DNA of 64,000 nt, taken from Methylobacterium mesophilicum SR1.6/6. Its GTDB lineage: Bacteria > Pseudomonadota > Alphaproteobacteria > Rhizobiales > Beijerinckiaceae. The position numbers were made by a program, and so were the translations under genes. This document shows, one piece after another, positions 43,758 to 51,357 of the stretch. The stretch covers positions 2,239,612 through 2,303,611 of the forward strand of contig NZ_CP043538.1 in assembly GCF_000364445.2 (NCBI RefSeq). The letters are read 5' to 3'. Under the pieces are notes generated by a model that did no database searches, was not told where the DNA came from, and saw only the letters and a program-made list of their open reading frames with translations. Position 1 is the stretch's first letter, and every line of letters begins with the position of its first letter.

Positions 43758-43937
43758 TCAGACCGCGAGGGTCGCCATCAGCGTCAGTCCGACGGCAGGC
43801 AGTGCCAGAGCCAGGACGGCGAACGTGTCGAGGGGTGCGGGCCTGCCGGCGGCGAGCCATCGGTGCTCGGCAAATTTCTCCGCCGCGAAGCCGCCCAGCA
43901 CGAGGATGCAGCCGATGAAGGTCGAAAGCGCGGACAT
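43758..43937 (-). CDS. Small two-segment membrane protein (59 aa)
   Basis: The reading frame MSALSTFIGCILVLGGFAAE ... DTFAVLALALPAVGLTLMAT encodes two hydrophobic helices joined by a short polar loop (KFAEHRWLAAGRPAPL). It converges with the PilZ gene, with eight bases between the stops. It is short enough to be missed by many gene finders. Family and function are unknown; codon bias supports coding. Confidence 0.6.
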   Translation of the reverse strand: MSALSTFIGCILVLGGFAAEKFAEHRWLAAGRPAPLDTFAVLALALPAVGLTLMATLAV

Positions 43938-44293
43938 GTGCCCTCTCCGGTTCGCGACGCAGAAGCCCGGCGCCTGATCTGAACTACCCGGCGGACCGCG
44001 ATATGGTTTCCCGGGATTGCAAGGACGCGACCGGAAAACGCCCTACCAGCGCGATCGGCGGGCGGGCTGGCACTCCGCAGGGGCCGATTTTGATGGCGTC
44101 TCTTCCGGCGCGGCCCCGCGTCGCTCCACCGATGAGCGCCATCCGTTTCCGTGCTGCACGACGCCTTTCCACGCCGCCCGACGCACCCGCACATTGTCCG
44201 TCTAAGCTTGCAATCCCGTCGCGATCCGGTGAGGCCGTCGGCCGATCTCCGGCGCGCGACGCGTCGCCGAGTGGCGGGAGGCATGGACCCGGA
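43938..44293 (+). other. Region upstream of the AlgX-like gene
   Basis: The frame of the AlgX-like gene stays open here, but the translation is Arg/Pro/Ala-rich without domain character, so it is treated as non-coding leader. No distinct motif was recognised. Confidence 0.4.
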
Positions 44294-45238
44294 ATGACGA
44301 GCGGCAACGGCGTAGCGGTCGGGCAGGATGGCTGGCTTTACTGGGTCGGACGGGCCCGGGAGGTCGAAACCTTCTACGGCGACACCGTCACCTCCCGCCG
44401 GATCCTTCAGCGCTGGGCGCGCCTGATCGACGGGCGCGCGCGCCGGCTGGACCGGCTCGGGATCCGCCACGCGCACACCGTGGTTCCCGACAAGCTCGCG
44501 GTCTACCCGGACCTGCTCGGTCGTCCCTTCCCCGGTGTCGACGATCCGCCGGGGGTCCGGCTGGCGCGGCTGACGCAGACCCCGATGGTTGACCTGATGG
44601 CGCCGCTCCTGGCAGCCCGGGCGGAAGAGCCCGTCTACCTGCGCACCGATACCCATTGGTCCTATCGCGGGTATCTCGTCGCCTACCGGGCTCTCTGCGA
44701 GGCCCTGGATGCCCCGGTTGCCGAGCATGTGTTCGCGGGCACACATGCGCGGGAGCGCTTCACCTTCGACCTCGGCGAGAAGCTCAGCCCGGCGGTCGCG
44801 GAGGACTACGTCGCCTACGACTTCCCAAGGCGTGCCGGACGGATCGACGCGAACGCCCTGGTGCATGTCCGTGAGAGCGGTCGAACGGTCAGGCCCCGGG
44901 GGCTGTTCGTCGGCTCCCGGGTCGTGCTGCGCAACCCTCAGGCCGCCGATCCCCGCCGGTTGGTGCTGTTCGGCGACTCGTACATCTACAACCCGGGTGC
45001 GCGCCTCACCGCCATGCTGGCGGAGACGTTCGCCGAAGTGCACGCGATTTGGTCGGCGAATATCGATTGGGCCTATGTCGAGGCGGTGCACCCGGACGCG
45101 TTTCTCTTCGAGATCGCCGAGCGGTTCCTGCGCCAAGTCCCCACGGATCGGATCCGCATCGACGCTTTTGCGGCAGCGCGTGCGCGACGGGCCGTCACGC
45201 CGCCCCTGCGCGAGCGTCTCAAGCGCTGGCTTCGGTAG
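44294..45238 (+). CDS. AlgX/AlgJ-like SGNH-fold protein
   Basis: This 314-residue protein of the alginate O-acetyltransferase AlgX-related family has an SGNH hydrolase-like fold. GQDGWLYWVG near the N-terminus, YLRTDTHWSYRGYLVAY near 113 (the Asp-His pair of the family) and LVLFGDSYIYN near 222 (the GDS nucleophile block) are all present. Such proteins acetylate exopolysaccharides in the periplasm, normally with an MBOAT partner. No partner and no signal peptide is visible with the ATG 44294 start; a longer form from 44003 is possible. The polysaccharide target is unknown. Confidence 0.85.
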   Translation: MTSGNGVAVGQDGWLYWVGRAREVETFYGDTVTSRRILQRWARLIDGRARRLDRLGIRHAHTVVPDKLAVYPDLLGRPFPGVDDPPGVRLARLTQTPMVDLMAPLLAARAEEPVYLRTDTHWSYRGYLVAYRALCEALDAPVAEHVFAGTHARERFTFDLGEKLSPAVAEDYVAYDFPRRAGRIDANALVHVRESGRTVRPRGLFVGSRVVLRNPQAADPRRLVLFGDSYIYNPGARLTAMLAETFAEVHAIWSANIDWAYVEAVHPDAFLFEIAERFLRQVPTDRIRIDAFAAARARRAVTPPLRERLKRWLR

Positions 45239-45253
45239 GCGGCGATCGCGCGC

Positions 45254-45270
45254 TTAAGACTTTGTTAACC
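45254..45270 (+). promoter_or_regulatory. Full CtrA consensus site
   Basis: TTAA-GACTTTG-TTAACC matches TTAA-N7-TTAAC exactly. It lies 44 bp before the ATG at 45314. CtrA is the cell-cycle master regulator of alphaproteobacteria; control of the downstream gene is inferred. Confidence 0.6.
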
Positions 45271-45313
45271 ACGGCGGCGTCCCCTGGTCTCGACAGCCTT
45301 TCAGGGTGAGCCC

Positions 45314-45565
45314 ATGCCCGACCTCGATCTTCGCGCCGAATTCGCCAGGCTGTGCGCCGACGCGCCCGCGGGCGACGCGGGAGGGACGACCTACGAGGAC
45401 ACCCTCGGGCTCGCGGTTCAGCGCCTGGTCGGACGGACGCAGGATTCGCGAGCCGGAATCCCGACACGGCCGCTGCACCAGCTCGGGGCGTCGTTCGCAG
45501 ACTGCCCCTTCATGGTCTCGGTCATGACGCTCCCTCTCGAGAGGATGGCGCAGGGCTTCCGCTGA
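45314..45565 (+). CDS. Hypothetical protein (83 aa) behind a CtrA site
   Basis: This soluble protein (MPDLDLRAEFARLCADAP...) has one central Cys and a Phe/Met-rich C-terminus (FADCPFMVSVMTLPLERM). No family was recognised. Its promoter region carries a perfect CtrA-type sequence, so it may be cell-cycle controlled (inference). It follows the AlgX-like gene by 75 bp. Confidence 0.65.
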   Translation: MPDLDLRAEFARLCADAPAGDAGGTTYEDTLGLAVQRLVGRTQDSRAGIPTRPLHQLGASFADCPFMVSVMTLPLERMAQGFR

Positions 45566-45984
45566 CAGGCAGCCCGTGGCCCGGCGTGACGACTGCAGCC
45601 GCCTATCATGCGGGACAATCTGCACGATCCGCCAGGGCCGCTTCCGGCGCCGCGTGAGCATCCGCGTCGATCAGCCGTCGAGGCTCCTCTCGCACCGCCG
45701 CACGCAGGGGACACCCGGACCCACCGCTCCCGGAAGGCGGCCGACCGTTTTCGTCAGGGCGCGGCGAGGCGGCACTGTGGATCGATGCTACGGCTCGCCC
45801 TTCCGATCGTGACGCCCGCAGTGTGGCCCTGACGGCGGCAGCGGAGGCATCGACCGGGAACGGTATCCTGCGGGGATCTTAGAAGAGCCGAGGTTACTGG
45901 TCCGTTTTCAGGAACGACCCAGCGGCGCGGACCGCTTGAGTGCCTCCGGCGTATCGCTTGTTCGCGCAGCCCCGCGCCCGTCGC
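45566..45984. other. Intergenic region, no gene seen
   Basis: About 420 bp between convergent genes. Translations in all frames are Arg/Pro/Ser-rich and shadow-like. No element was recognised. Confidence 0.5.
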
Positions 45985-46614
45985 TCAGCCGGAACGGCGG
46001 TTGCAGCGAACATAGGCCGAGGTCCCCCAGGCACTCGACCATGTCAGGCGGTCGCCATCCACCATCAGCCGAACCTGGGAGGACCAGCGCTTGTCGCGGT
46101 CACTGCAATCGGCCGCCATCGTCCATCCGCTGCCGGCGCGGTGGGTCTCGCGGAAGCTGCAGACGGTGTCGCCTGCTTTGGCGCGGTCGGGGGTGATCGT
46201 CGCCTGGATGTAACCATGACGCCGCGAGGGCAGGCCGCAGGCCTCCGCGGTCGGGCCCCAGGTTCCGACATAATCTGCCGCGAGGGCCGGCCGAATCGGA
46301 GCCGCCGGCACCGCGGCCTGCGCCATCACGGCCTGTGAGCTTGGTGGTGTCGCCGCGGCCGGGGTCGCAGGCACGGCCGGTTCGGGAGCCGCGACCGCGA
46401 TCATGTGGCGCGGCAGATCCTCGGTCTGGTCGATCAGCGGTTCACCGACCATCGGGGTCGCCGTCTTCCGGAACGGCATATCCTCGGTCAGGTAAGCCGC
46501 ACAATAGGCGAAGAGGCCGATCCACCCGACGGCAAGCAGAAGTGGCGGAGCGAGCGCGCGTCGGCTTTCGACCTGAGGATCGACGGCCGGATCGGCCAAG
46601 GCTCCCGCCGCCAT
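45985..46614 (-). CDS. Membrane-anchored hypothetical protein (209 aa)
   Basis: A cytoplasmic N-terminus leads to one membrane helix (PPLLLAVGWIGLFAYCAAYL, about 25-44). An Ala/Pro-rich periplasmic linker and a C-terminal domain of about 80 residues follow (DYVGTWGPTAEACGL, then IQATITPDR, VCSFRETHRAG and VRLMVDGDRLTW). The domain has four Cys that could form two disulfides. It looks like a small periplasmic lipocalin-like sensor or inhibitor domain, but the family is not identified. ATG 46614 was chosen over 46698. A CtrA-type site lies about 125 bp upstream. Confidence 0.78.
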   Translation of the reverse strand: MAAGALADPAVDPQVESRRALAPPLLLAVGWIGLFAYCAAYLTEDMPFRKTATPMVGEPLIDQTEDLPRHMIAVAAPEPAVPATPAAATPPSSQAVMAQAAVPAAPIRPALAADYVGTWGPTAEACGLPSRRHGYIQATITPDRAKAGDTVCSFRETHRAGSGWTMAADCSDRDKRWSSQVRLMVDGDRLTWSSAWGTSAYVRCNRRSG

Positions 46615-46738
46615 CTCGTCCTCCCCGATCGTCCCGTCGCGCCCCTGCTGCTGGCAGCGCGGGCGCCACATCACGAATTGCTGCAATCCGCTACTCAACG
46701 TTGCTGTGTTGAGCCACCGATTACCGTCTCGCGAATGG

Positions 46739-46754
46739 TTAACACCGAGTTAAC
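46739..46754. promoter_or_regulatory. Full CtrA consensus site (both strands)
   Basis: TTAA-CACCGAG-TTAAC on the plus strand also reads TTAA-CTCGGTG-TTAACC on the minus strand. It lies upstream of the leftward gene starting at 46614 and is about 1.5 kb from the other perfect site at 45254. Function is inferred from the consensus. Confidence 0.55.
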
Positions 46755-46895
46755 AGGCGGCGCTTCCGTCAATCGGCGGAGGCGAATGCCACGGCATCAG
46801 ATCGGGAAGTGAGGAAAATCCAGTGTCAGGGAACGGGCAAGGCCCCGCCACGACGCGCGTGACGAGGCCTTACTGAAGCGGGTTTCTAAGAGCGC

Positions 46896-47012
46896 CTAAC
46901 AGAACCGTTTGATCTGCTTGAGGGTGATGAGGCTCGCGGCCAGGGTTGTGAAGGCCTCGTAGATGTCGCCGCGCCGCTCGTAGCGGATGGGCAGGCGGCG
47001 GAAGCGGTTGAC
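46896..47012 (-). mobile_element. 3' end of an IS5-type transposase (remnant)
   Basis: The minus-strand frame reads VNRFRRLPIRYERRGDIYEA then FTTLAASLITLKQIKRFC and stop, the familiar C-terminus of IS5-group transposases. Everything upstream of VNR is missing: the homology ends abruptly at 47012. The IS is therefore a fragment, truncated when the neighbouring accessory DNA was rearranged. A terminal-repeat-like sequence (GGGTTTCTAAGAGCGCC) lies just outside its 3' end at 46880-46896. Confidence 0.85.
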
Positions 47013-47400
47013 ACGAGGATCGCCGCCAGACGCCTACTCATCGGTGTGTGGCCTCACGCGCATGCAACTCGGACGCGGCCGTGTATCGGGACGGTCATAG
47101 CATGACGGAGGGCGCGGCAGGCAAGTCCATCGCGACGATGATCTCTATTGGCTGCGCGCGTGCGGATCATCACCGCCGCCGAGACTGCATCGGCGCATCG
47201 TTCCATCTCGATCCTGCCGAGGGAGTAAAATATGTGGACCCAAAGCCTGTTCGCGAGCATGTGCCGGCGAAAAAGAGGCTGTTGAAACACTAGAATACGC
47301 CAAATAACGGAGCCAGAATTCAGACCGTTTCGATAGGGTCGATTCTGACAGGTAGTGAGCCTTTAGATATTCGGATTGATTGACTGAACACCTCCAGCTC
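47013..47400. other. Accessory intergenic DNA, no gene supported
   Basis: AT-richer than the chromosome, with overlapping short frames on both strands and none convincing. It lies between the IS5 fragment and the recombinase remnant. Confidence 0.5.
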
Positions 47401-47412
47401 GCGGAAGGGGTG
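47401..47412 (+). repeat. 12-bp copy of the tRNA-Ser 3' end (candidate att site)
   Basis: GCGGAAGGGGTG is identical to 49912-49923, which covers the discriminator and acceptor end of tRNA-Ser, in the same orientation. It lies about 140 bp before the recombinase remnant. It could be the distal att site of an old island. Confidence 0.45.
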
Positions 47413-47553
47413 TCTGCCGAAGTCCGATCCATCAACGTCCGCCACTGTCGATTTTCCCTTGCGATAGCAAGCCGCTCACGGGAAAAAATTCCACGGGTGT
47501 CCGCTACGATCCGAGCCAATCGGCGTCGAATGGTGGGGTAGCTGGTCGGGTAC

Positions 47554-47940
47554 ATGGCGCGCGAGCTCAACCGCCTTTCGGCTCGCAGGGTCCAGACGCT
47601 GAACGAGCCCGGCCGGCACGCCGACGGCGGCGGCCTCGACCTCGTAATCGAGCCTAGCGGATCGAGGCGTTGGGCGATGCTCTACCAAGTGCGAGGCAAC
47701 CGTCGCGAGAGGGGCTTCGGCTCCGGAAATGCGGTGTCCCTGGCCCGGGCACCCGAGATGGCCGCGGACGCCCGTGCGCAGATCGCCGAGGGCATCGACC
47801 CGATCGACGCGAAGGCTGCGGCGGTCGCGCCCCCGCCCCTGCCGGCACCGGTCACGTTCGCCGACGTGGCCGTGACCTAGATGGCCGACCGGGAAAGGGC
47901 TTGGCGGAACGCTGCGCACCGCGCGCAAATACGAGCACCT
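47554..47940 (+). pseudogene. Tyrosine recombinase (integrase) N-terminal remnant
   Basis: The first 108 codons encode the DUF4102-type N-terminal DNA-binding domain of P4/phage-like integrases: LSARRVQTLNEPGRHADGGG, SGSRRWAMLYQVRG, ARAPEMAADARAQIAEGIDP and then TFADVAVT. A TAG at 47878-47880 interrupts it. The same frame continues as MADRERAWRNAAHRAQ, which still resembles the family core-binding region, before losing similarity. The catalytic domain is absent, so the gene is dead. Confidence 0.85.
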
Positions 47941-47971
47941 GTGCCTCGCCGCGATCACGCTGCCGCCGCCG

Positions 47972-48199
47972 GTGAAGCAGATCCCGCCAGTGCCGCCGGG
48001 CGTGCCCTACACGATCGAAGTCTGGAAGGAGGTCGGCGGCAACATCGAGCTGCACCTCGCCACGATCTACCCGCTGGCCCTCGCGCTCGCGGCGTTTGAG
48101 GCCGCGTGCCAGGAATGGCCGACGCACATGGTCACACCGCGCGACCGGGCTCGGATCGTGCGGAAGCGGGAGCGGCCGTCGCAGACCGCCAGCACGTAG
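47972..48199 (+). CDS. Phage-like hypothetical protein (75 aa)
   Basis: This soluble protein begins with VKQIPPVPPGVPYTIEVWKE and has a central helix LALALAAFEAACQEWPTHMV and a basic tail RDRARIVRKRERPS. It starts at GTG 47972 just after the recombinase remnant. Protein-like composition and codon bias suggest coding, but the family is unknown and it may be a fragment. Confidence 0.45.
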   Translation: MKQIPPVPPGVPYTIEVWKEVGGNIELHLATIYPLALALAAFEAACQEWPTHMVTPRDRARIVRKRERPSQTAST

Positions 48200-48461
48200 C
48201 CGGACACCCGCTGCTCAGTCGGCCCGCACCTCGGTGCCGCCCGAGTTGGGACAGCAGCTGGCGACCGGCGTGCATCAAGTACCACGCCGACCGCGCGCGC
48301 CCTGGGCCGCGGGTAACGCGCGACTCGTCCAGCCCCATGTCGACCAGAATCGGCATGATGGACGGGCGAGCCTGCGTCCGGAGGCCGCCGGGGTTCGCCG
48401 CGACTGCGCGTAGAGCCTTCAGCGCCAGCCCCCGGACTGGAGCGTGCATTTCGGCAGGCAT
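48132..48461 (-). CDS. Possible small winged-helix-like protein (109 aa)
   Basis: The first 75 residues look like a winged-helix domain: GLALKALRAVAANPGGLRTQ, IMPILVDMGLDESRVTRG and SAWYLMHAGRQLLSQLG. The last 30 residues (after HRG) lose protein character, so the gene may be truncated or frameshifted. ATG 48461 has AGGAG nine bases upstream. It overlaps the plus-strand gene at 47972 at its end. Confidence 0.4.
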   Translation of the reverse strand: MPAEMHAPVRGLALKALRAVAANPGGLRTQARPSIMPILVDMGLDESRVTRGPGRARSAWYLMHAGRQLLSQLGRHRGAGRLSSGCPATCWRSATAAPASARSEPGRAV

Positions 48462-48492
48462 CACGGCGGGCTCCTGGGCGAAGGCCGTCAAC

Positions 48493-48777
48493 GTGCCGGT
48501 GGGCGGCGTGGTCTCAGCGACCATCCCTGCCGGGTACTTCGCGGTGCTGCCGGTAATCCGGCACGCGATCCAAGCCGCCGGGACGAGGGACTACGTCTTC
48601 CGCCTTTCCGGCCTCACGCTGAACGCCGACAAGACGATCACCGTCACGGGTTTGGTCCGCGAGAGCCGCACGAACCCGGCGGTCATCTCGCTGCTGAGCA
48701 CGCTGGCTAACTACGACCCATTCCAGGCGACTTCCTCGGCAGTGACCCTGCACCTCTCCGCCGAGGAGAGCGACTGA
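48493..48777 (+). CDS. Phage-like hypothetical protein, N-terminus uncertain
   Basis: The translation VPVGGVVSATIPAGYFAVLP, then FRLSGLTLNADKTITVTGLV and SLLSTLANYDPFQATSSAVT, is beta-rich and protein-like. It resembles small structural or hypothetical phage proteins. The frame is open further upstream (ACISAGITAGSWAKAVN), so the GTG 48493 start is tentative and the gene may be the end of a longer one. No family was identified. Confidence 0.4.
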   Translation: MPVGGVVSATIPAGYFAVLPVIRHAIQAAGTRDYVFRLSGLTLNADKTITVTGLVRESRTNPAVISLLSTLANYDPFQATSSAVTLHLSAEESD

Positions 48778-48845
48778 TGCGCGCCGCCAGCATAGGGCTG
48801 CGGAACATCAGCAAGGATAATGACCCGCACCCCTCTTGCGCCGCT

Positions 48846-49094
48846 TCACTCAGCCTTGGCTTTGCTCTTCCGGCGCTTGAGGAAGGCGACCGTACCACCA
48901 GCCAGCACTAACCCGAGCATAGCATTCACTTCTGGAGACGGGGCTCCGCCCGTATTGCCGCCTCCTTGCTGACCACCGCCACCCCCACTACCGAAAAGTA
49001 CATCCAATAAGGAGGCGTGAGCGCTGGAGGGCATCGAGAAGAGGGCCAAACCCAAGAACGACATGGCGCTCAAAGATTTTTTTGCCGAATTCAT
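48846..49094 (-). CDS. Small secreted protein with PEP-CTERM-like end (82 aa)
   Basis: The protein has a signal peptide (MNSAKKSLSAMSFLGLALFS, cleavage near AHA-S), a short Gly-rich body (GSGGGGGQQGGGNTGG) and a C-terminal tripartite signal. This last part is the motif PSPEV, a hydrophobic helix MLGLVLAGGTVAFL and a basic cluster KRRKSKAK. That plan matches exosortase substrates. The mature body is very short, which is unusual. Its upstream region is AT-rich. An exosortase is not encoded in the window. Confidence 0.65.
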   Translation of the reverse strand: MNSAKKSLSAMSFLGLALFSMPSSAHASLLDVLFGSGGGGGQQGGGNTGGAPSPEVNAMLGLVLAGGTVAFLKRRKSKAKAE

Positions 49095-49383
49095 TTCACG
49101 ACTCCCAAACGAATCTGCGATCGATAAATCGAGACAACATACACGGTACCTAATGTTTAGATCCGATCAATATATTATGCGCGCTAGCGTATCCGCATCG
49201 TTTACGTAGATAAAACCCCGCGTGCGATCGCTGCCGGCCTTAACTACCAACATCTCCATTGCGCAAGTGGCTCTCGTCTGATGGCGAATATGTATCGCCC
49301 CAACAAAATCAATAATCCCGCCTTATTTAGCACTTCGCGCGTGGAATTGCTGGTAAAATCGCCTTCGTGTAGCCAAGAGATCT
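49095..49383. other. AT-rich intergenic region upstream of the secreted protein
   Basis: About 290 bp of AT-rich DNA, in contrast with the GC-rich chromosome. It probably contains the promoter of the leftward secreted-protein gene. No gene or defined repeat was found. Confidence 0.5.
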
Positions 49384-49695
49384 ATGATGACCCGCTGTTT
49401 CGCGGCGCTGGCGCTCGCCTGTGCGCTCCTGTGGTCGAGCGTGGCTGAGGCCCGACACCGCCGCCGCATCGCGTGCGTGACGGTTTACCTCGAACGCATG
49501 GGCACGGTTTGGGTCTGCGCCCGGCGGCTCGCGATGTTTCGACAGCCTCAAGGATCGAGTCGGGCTCGTCCGCGCTCACCCCTTCACGGGATGCGCCAGC
49601 AGGATCGCGGTCCGGCCCATGTCGCGCTTCCAGGCCGCCTTGTCGGTCTTCGGTGCATCGGCCGCGCGCTCGTCTGTTTGCAGCATCTCGACTAG
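49384..49695 (+). CDS. Possible small exported protein, C-terminus uncertain
   Basis: The first 24 residues are a good signal peptide (MMTRCFAALALACALLWSSV, cleavage near AEA-R), followed by HRRRIACVTVYLERMGTVWV. From about residue 55 the frame overlaps the better supported minus-strand gene at 49576 and looks like its shadow. The real gene may have been truncated. No family was recognised. Confidence 0.3.
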   Translation: MMTRCFAALALACALLWSSVAEARHRRRIACVTVYLERMGTVWVCARRLAMFRQPQGSSRARPRSPLHGMRQQDRGPAHVALPGRLVGLRCIGRALVCLQHLD

Positions 49696-49842
49696 GTCGA
49701 GCGTCCAGCCCTTCGCGAGCGGATAGGCATTGGCGGCGAGGTCGGCCAGCACCGCGTCGATAGCAGCATCGATCTCTTGGTCGGAGATCTCGGCGGCCTT
49801 GCGCAGTTCGGAGACGGAGGGGTTGGTGGCCATCGAATCCAC
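49576..49842 (-). CDS. Hypothetical protein (88 aa)
   Basis: This helical acidic protein (MATNPSVSELRKAAEISDQE, then IDAAIDAVLADLAANAYPLA) ends KRDMGRTAILLAHPVKG. It has no signal peptide. The composition is typical of small phage or island genes. It lies between the decayed segment and tRNA-Ser. ATG 49833 is an alternative start. Confidence 0.55.
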   Translation of the reverse strand: MDSMATNPSVSELRKAAEISDQEIDAAIDAVLADLAANAYPLAKGWTLDLVEMLQTDERAADAPKTDKAAWKRDMGRTAILLAHPVKG

Positions 49843-49909
49843 GCTGGTGGGGTAGATGGTGGGTTACAGGCGCCAGGTCCGGGAATTATGCAGTCGAAAC
49901 AACGAAATT

Positions 49910-49999
49910 TGGCGGAAGGGGTGGGATTCGAACCCACGGTGGAGTTGCCCCCACGGCGGTTTTCAAGACCGCTGCCTTAAACCACTCGGCCACCCTTCC
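49910..49999 (-). tRNA. tRNA-Ser (anticodon UGA)
   Basis: The minus strand folds as a class II tRNA. The acceptor stem GGAAGGG pairs with CCCTTCC. The anticodon loop CTTGAAA carries TGA, with a long variable arm (CGTGGGGGCAACTCCACC), a T-arm GTGGG-TTCGAAT-CCCAC and encoded CCA at 49910-49912. Its 3' end points left toward the decayed integrase remnant. Confidence 0.97.
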
Positions 50000-50176
50000 T
50001 TCGCGGGATCCACAAGGCGATGGTTAGGGCCGTGTTCGTTCCCGCGTCAACCACTGAACGACCGGTTGACCTGCCGGAACATTCCGCTTATCCCACCGCC
50101 CACGCCGCGGGCTGCTCATGCAACGCGGGTCGTGCCTGGCGATCAGCTTGTCAGAAGGCTCAGCCAGAACATAGCT

Positions 50177-50250
50177 TGGGGGATAGTTTAACGGTAGAAC
50201 GGTGGACTCTGACTCCTCTAGTCCTGGTTCGAATCCAGGTCCCCCAGCCA
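50177..50250 (+). tRNA. tRNA-Gln (anticodon CUG)
   Basis: This is a standard class I tRNA. Acceptor TGGGGGA pairs with TCCCCCA. The D-arm contains TAACGGTAGA, the anticodon loop CTCTGAC carries CTG, the T-arm is CCTGG-TTCGAAT-CCAGG and CCA is encoded. The prophage integrase gene lies 37 bp past its 3' end, so this tRNA is the probable attachment site. Confidence 0.97.
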
Positions 50251-50286
50251 CCGATAAATCAATAACTTAGCTAGATCGACCGCTGC

Positions 50287-51357
50287 TCAACTCGGCAAGT
50301 TTGCCACCGAGTTTGACTTTTCGTCGGAACGGTCATCCCCGTGCAACTCGCCCATCACGCGCGCATTTGAGCGCTTCATGTCGGCGGTCCGGTGGTAGAC
50401 CGGCGTGGCGTAGGTTGTGCGCTGGCCGAGGATGTCGGCGATCTCCCGATCCGTTTTTCCCAGCTCGCGCAGATCAGTCGCGACGCTGTGTCGTAGCCCG
50501 TGCGCCGTGAGGCCGGGACGCACCTTGCCCGCATCTTCCAGTCGCGTGCGCAGCTTGCGCCACGAGGCGTTCCAACCGCCATCGGTCCAGGGCGTGCCCT
50601 CAGACGTCACGAACAGGTGCGTCCGGCTCGGGAGGCGCTGGTCGAGGATCGCAGCGAGCGGCGCCGGACACGGCACGCACACCTCGACGTCGCCCTTCCC
50701 CGTCCGGAAGGTGATCATCCCGTCCTGATACGCGGCCGCCGGCATCGTGCGCACATCGCCCAATCGCGCGCCGAGATAGCGCATGAAGGCGAGCGGTGCC
50801 TTCAACTGGATCGGCGCGGCCGAGAGCACGGCTTCACGCTCGTCGCTCGTCCAGGGCCTGTTCCGATGCTTCTCGCCGGTCGCCTTGCGGATCTTCTCCA
50901 CGCGCAGCGCCGGGTTCGTCTCCAACAGGCCGAGGTTCACGCCGACGCCGAGCATGCGGGAGAGAACCTGCACCACGTAGTTCGCGAACCGACGCTTGTG
51001 CTTGGCGAACGCCTGATTCCGCCATGTGAATACCTGCGCCCGCGTGATCGCCGAGAGCGGCATGCCGCCGGCCTTCTCGAACATAATCAGGACGCGCTCG
51101 TAGTCGGCCTTCGTGATGGGCTTCAGCCGCAGGTACTCCGGCGTCTTCCGGTATTCCGCGATAAGGTGGCCCAGCGTGTTCTTGGCGACGGCCTTCGCCT
51201 TCCAGGCCTGGTTGAGCCGGTCAACCTCACTAACGAAGGCCGCCGTGCCCGGCTCGGAATGGATGCGGGCACCGCTCGCTCGGTGGTAGTAATAGGTCTT
51301 CCCGGCCTTCGCGGACCAGAACCGCTTCACGCCCGCGATCTTGTGTCGTGTCGTCAC
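50287..51357 (-). CDS. Prophage tyrosine-recombinase integrase
   Basis: This 356-residue site-specific recombinase would insert and excise the prophage at tRNA-Gln. It has an N-terminal core-binding (SAM-like) domain (about 55-150). The catalytic domain includes LGARLGDVRTMP (first Arg), LTAHGLRHSVATDL (His-x-x-Arg) and ILGQRTTYATPVYHR (final His/Tyr region). The GTG 51357 start overlaps the excisionase stop by four bases. The protein appears full length. Confidence 0.93.
   Translation of the reverse strand: MTTRHKIAGVKRFWSAKAGKTYYYHRASGARIHSEPGTAAFVSEVDRLNQAWKAKAVAKNTLGHLIAEYRKTPEYLRLKPITKADYERVLIMFEKAGGMPLSAITRAQVFTWRNQAFAKHKRRFANYVVQVLSRMLGVGVNLGLLETNPALRVEKIRKATGEKHRNRPWTSDEREAVLSAAPIQLKAPLAFMRYLGARLGDVRTMPAAAYQDGMITFRTGKGDVEVCVPCPAPLAAILDQRLPSRTHLFVTSEGTPWTDGGWNASWRKLRTRLEDAGKVRPGLTAHGLRHSVATDLRELGKTDREIADILGQRTTYATPVYHRTADMKRSNARVMGELHGDDRSDEKSNSVANLPS

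Larger units (their letters stand above)
47401..49923. mobile_element. Possible decayed island inserted at tRNA-Ser
   Basis: This 2.5-kb segment is bounded by the 12-bp repeat and tRNA-Ser. It holds a broken tyrosine recombinase, short phage-like genes, a small secreted protein and AT-rich stretches. It would be the rump of a larger element whose cargo was lost. The boundaries are inferred. Confidence 0.4.

Noticed and set aside
44003..44293. Extended N-terminus for the AlgX-like protein
   Set aside because: The added 97 residues are Arg/Pro/Ala-rich without signal peptide or domain similarity, so ATG 44294 is preferred, though not proven.
47048..47293. An 81-codon plus-strand frame and its antisense counterpart
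   Set aside because: Neither has domain character or a ribosome-binding site, and the region is AT-richer accessory DNA with overlapping frames on both strands.
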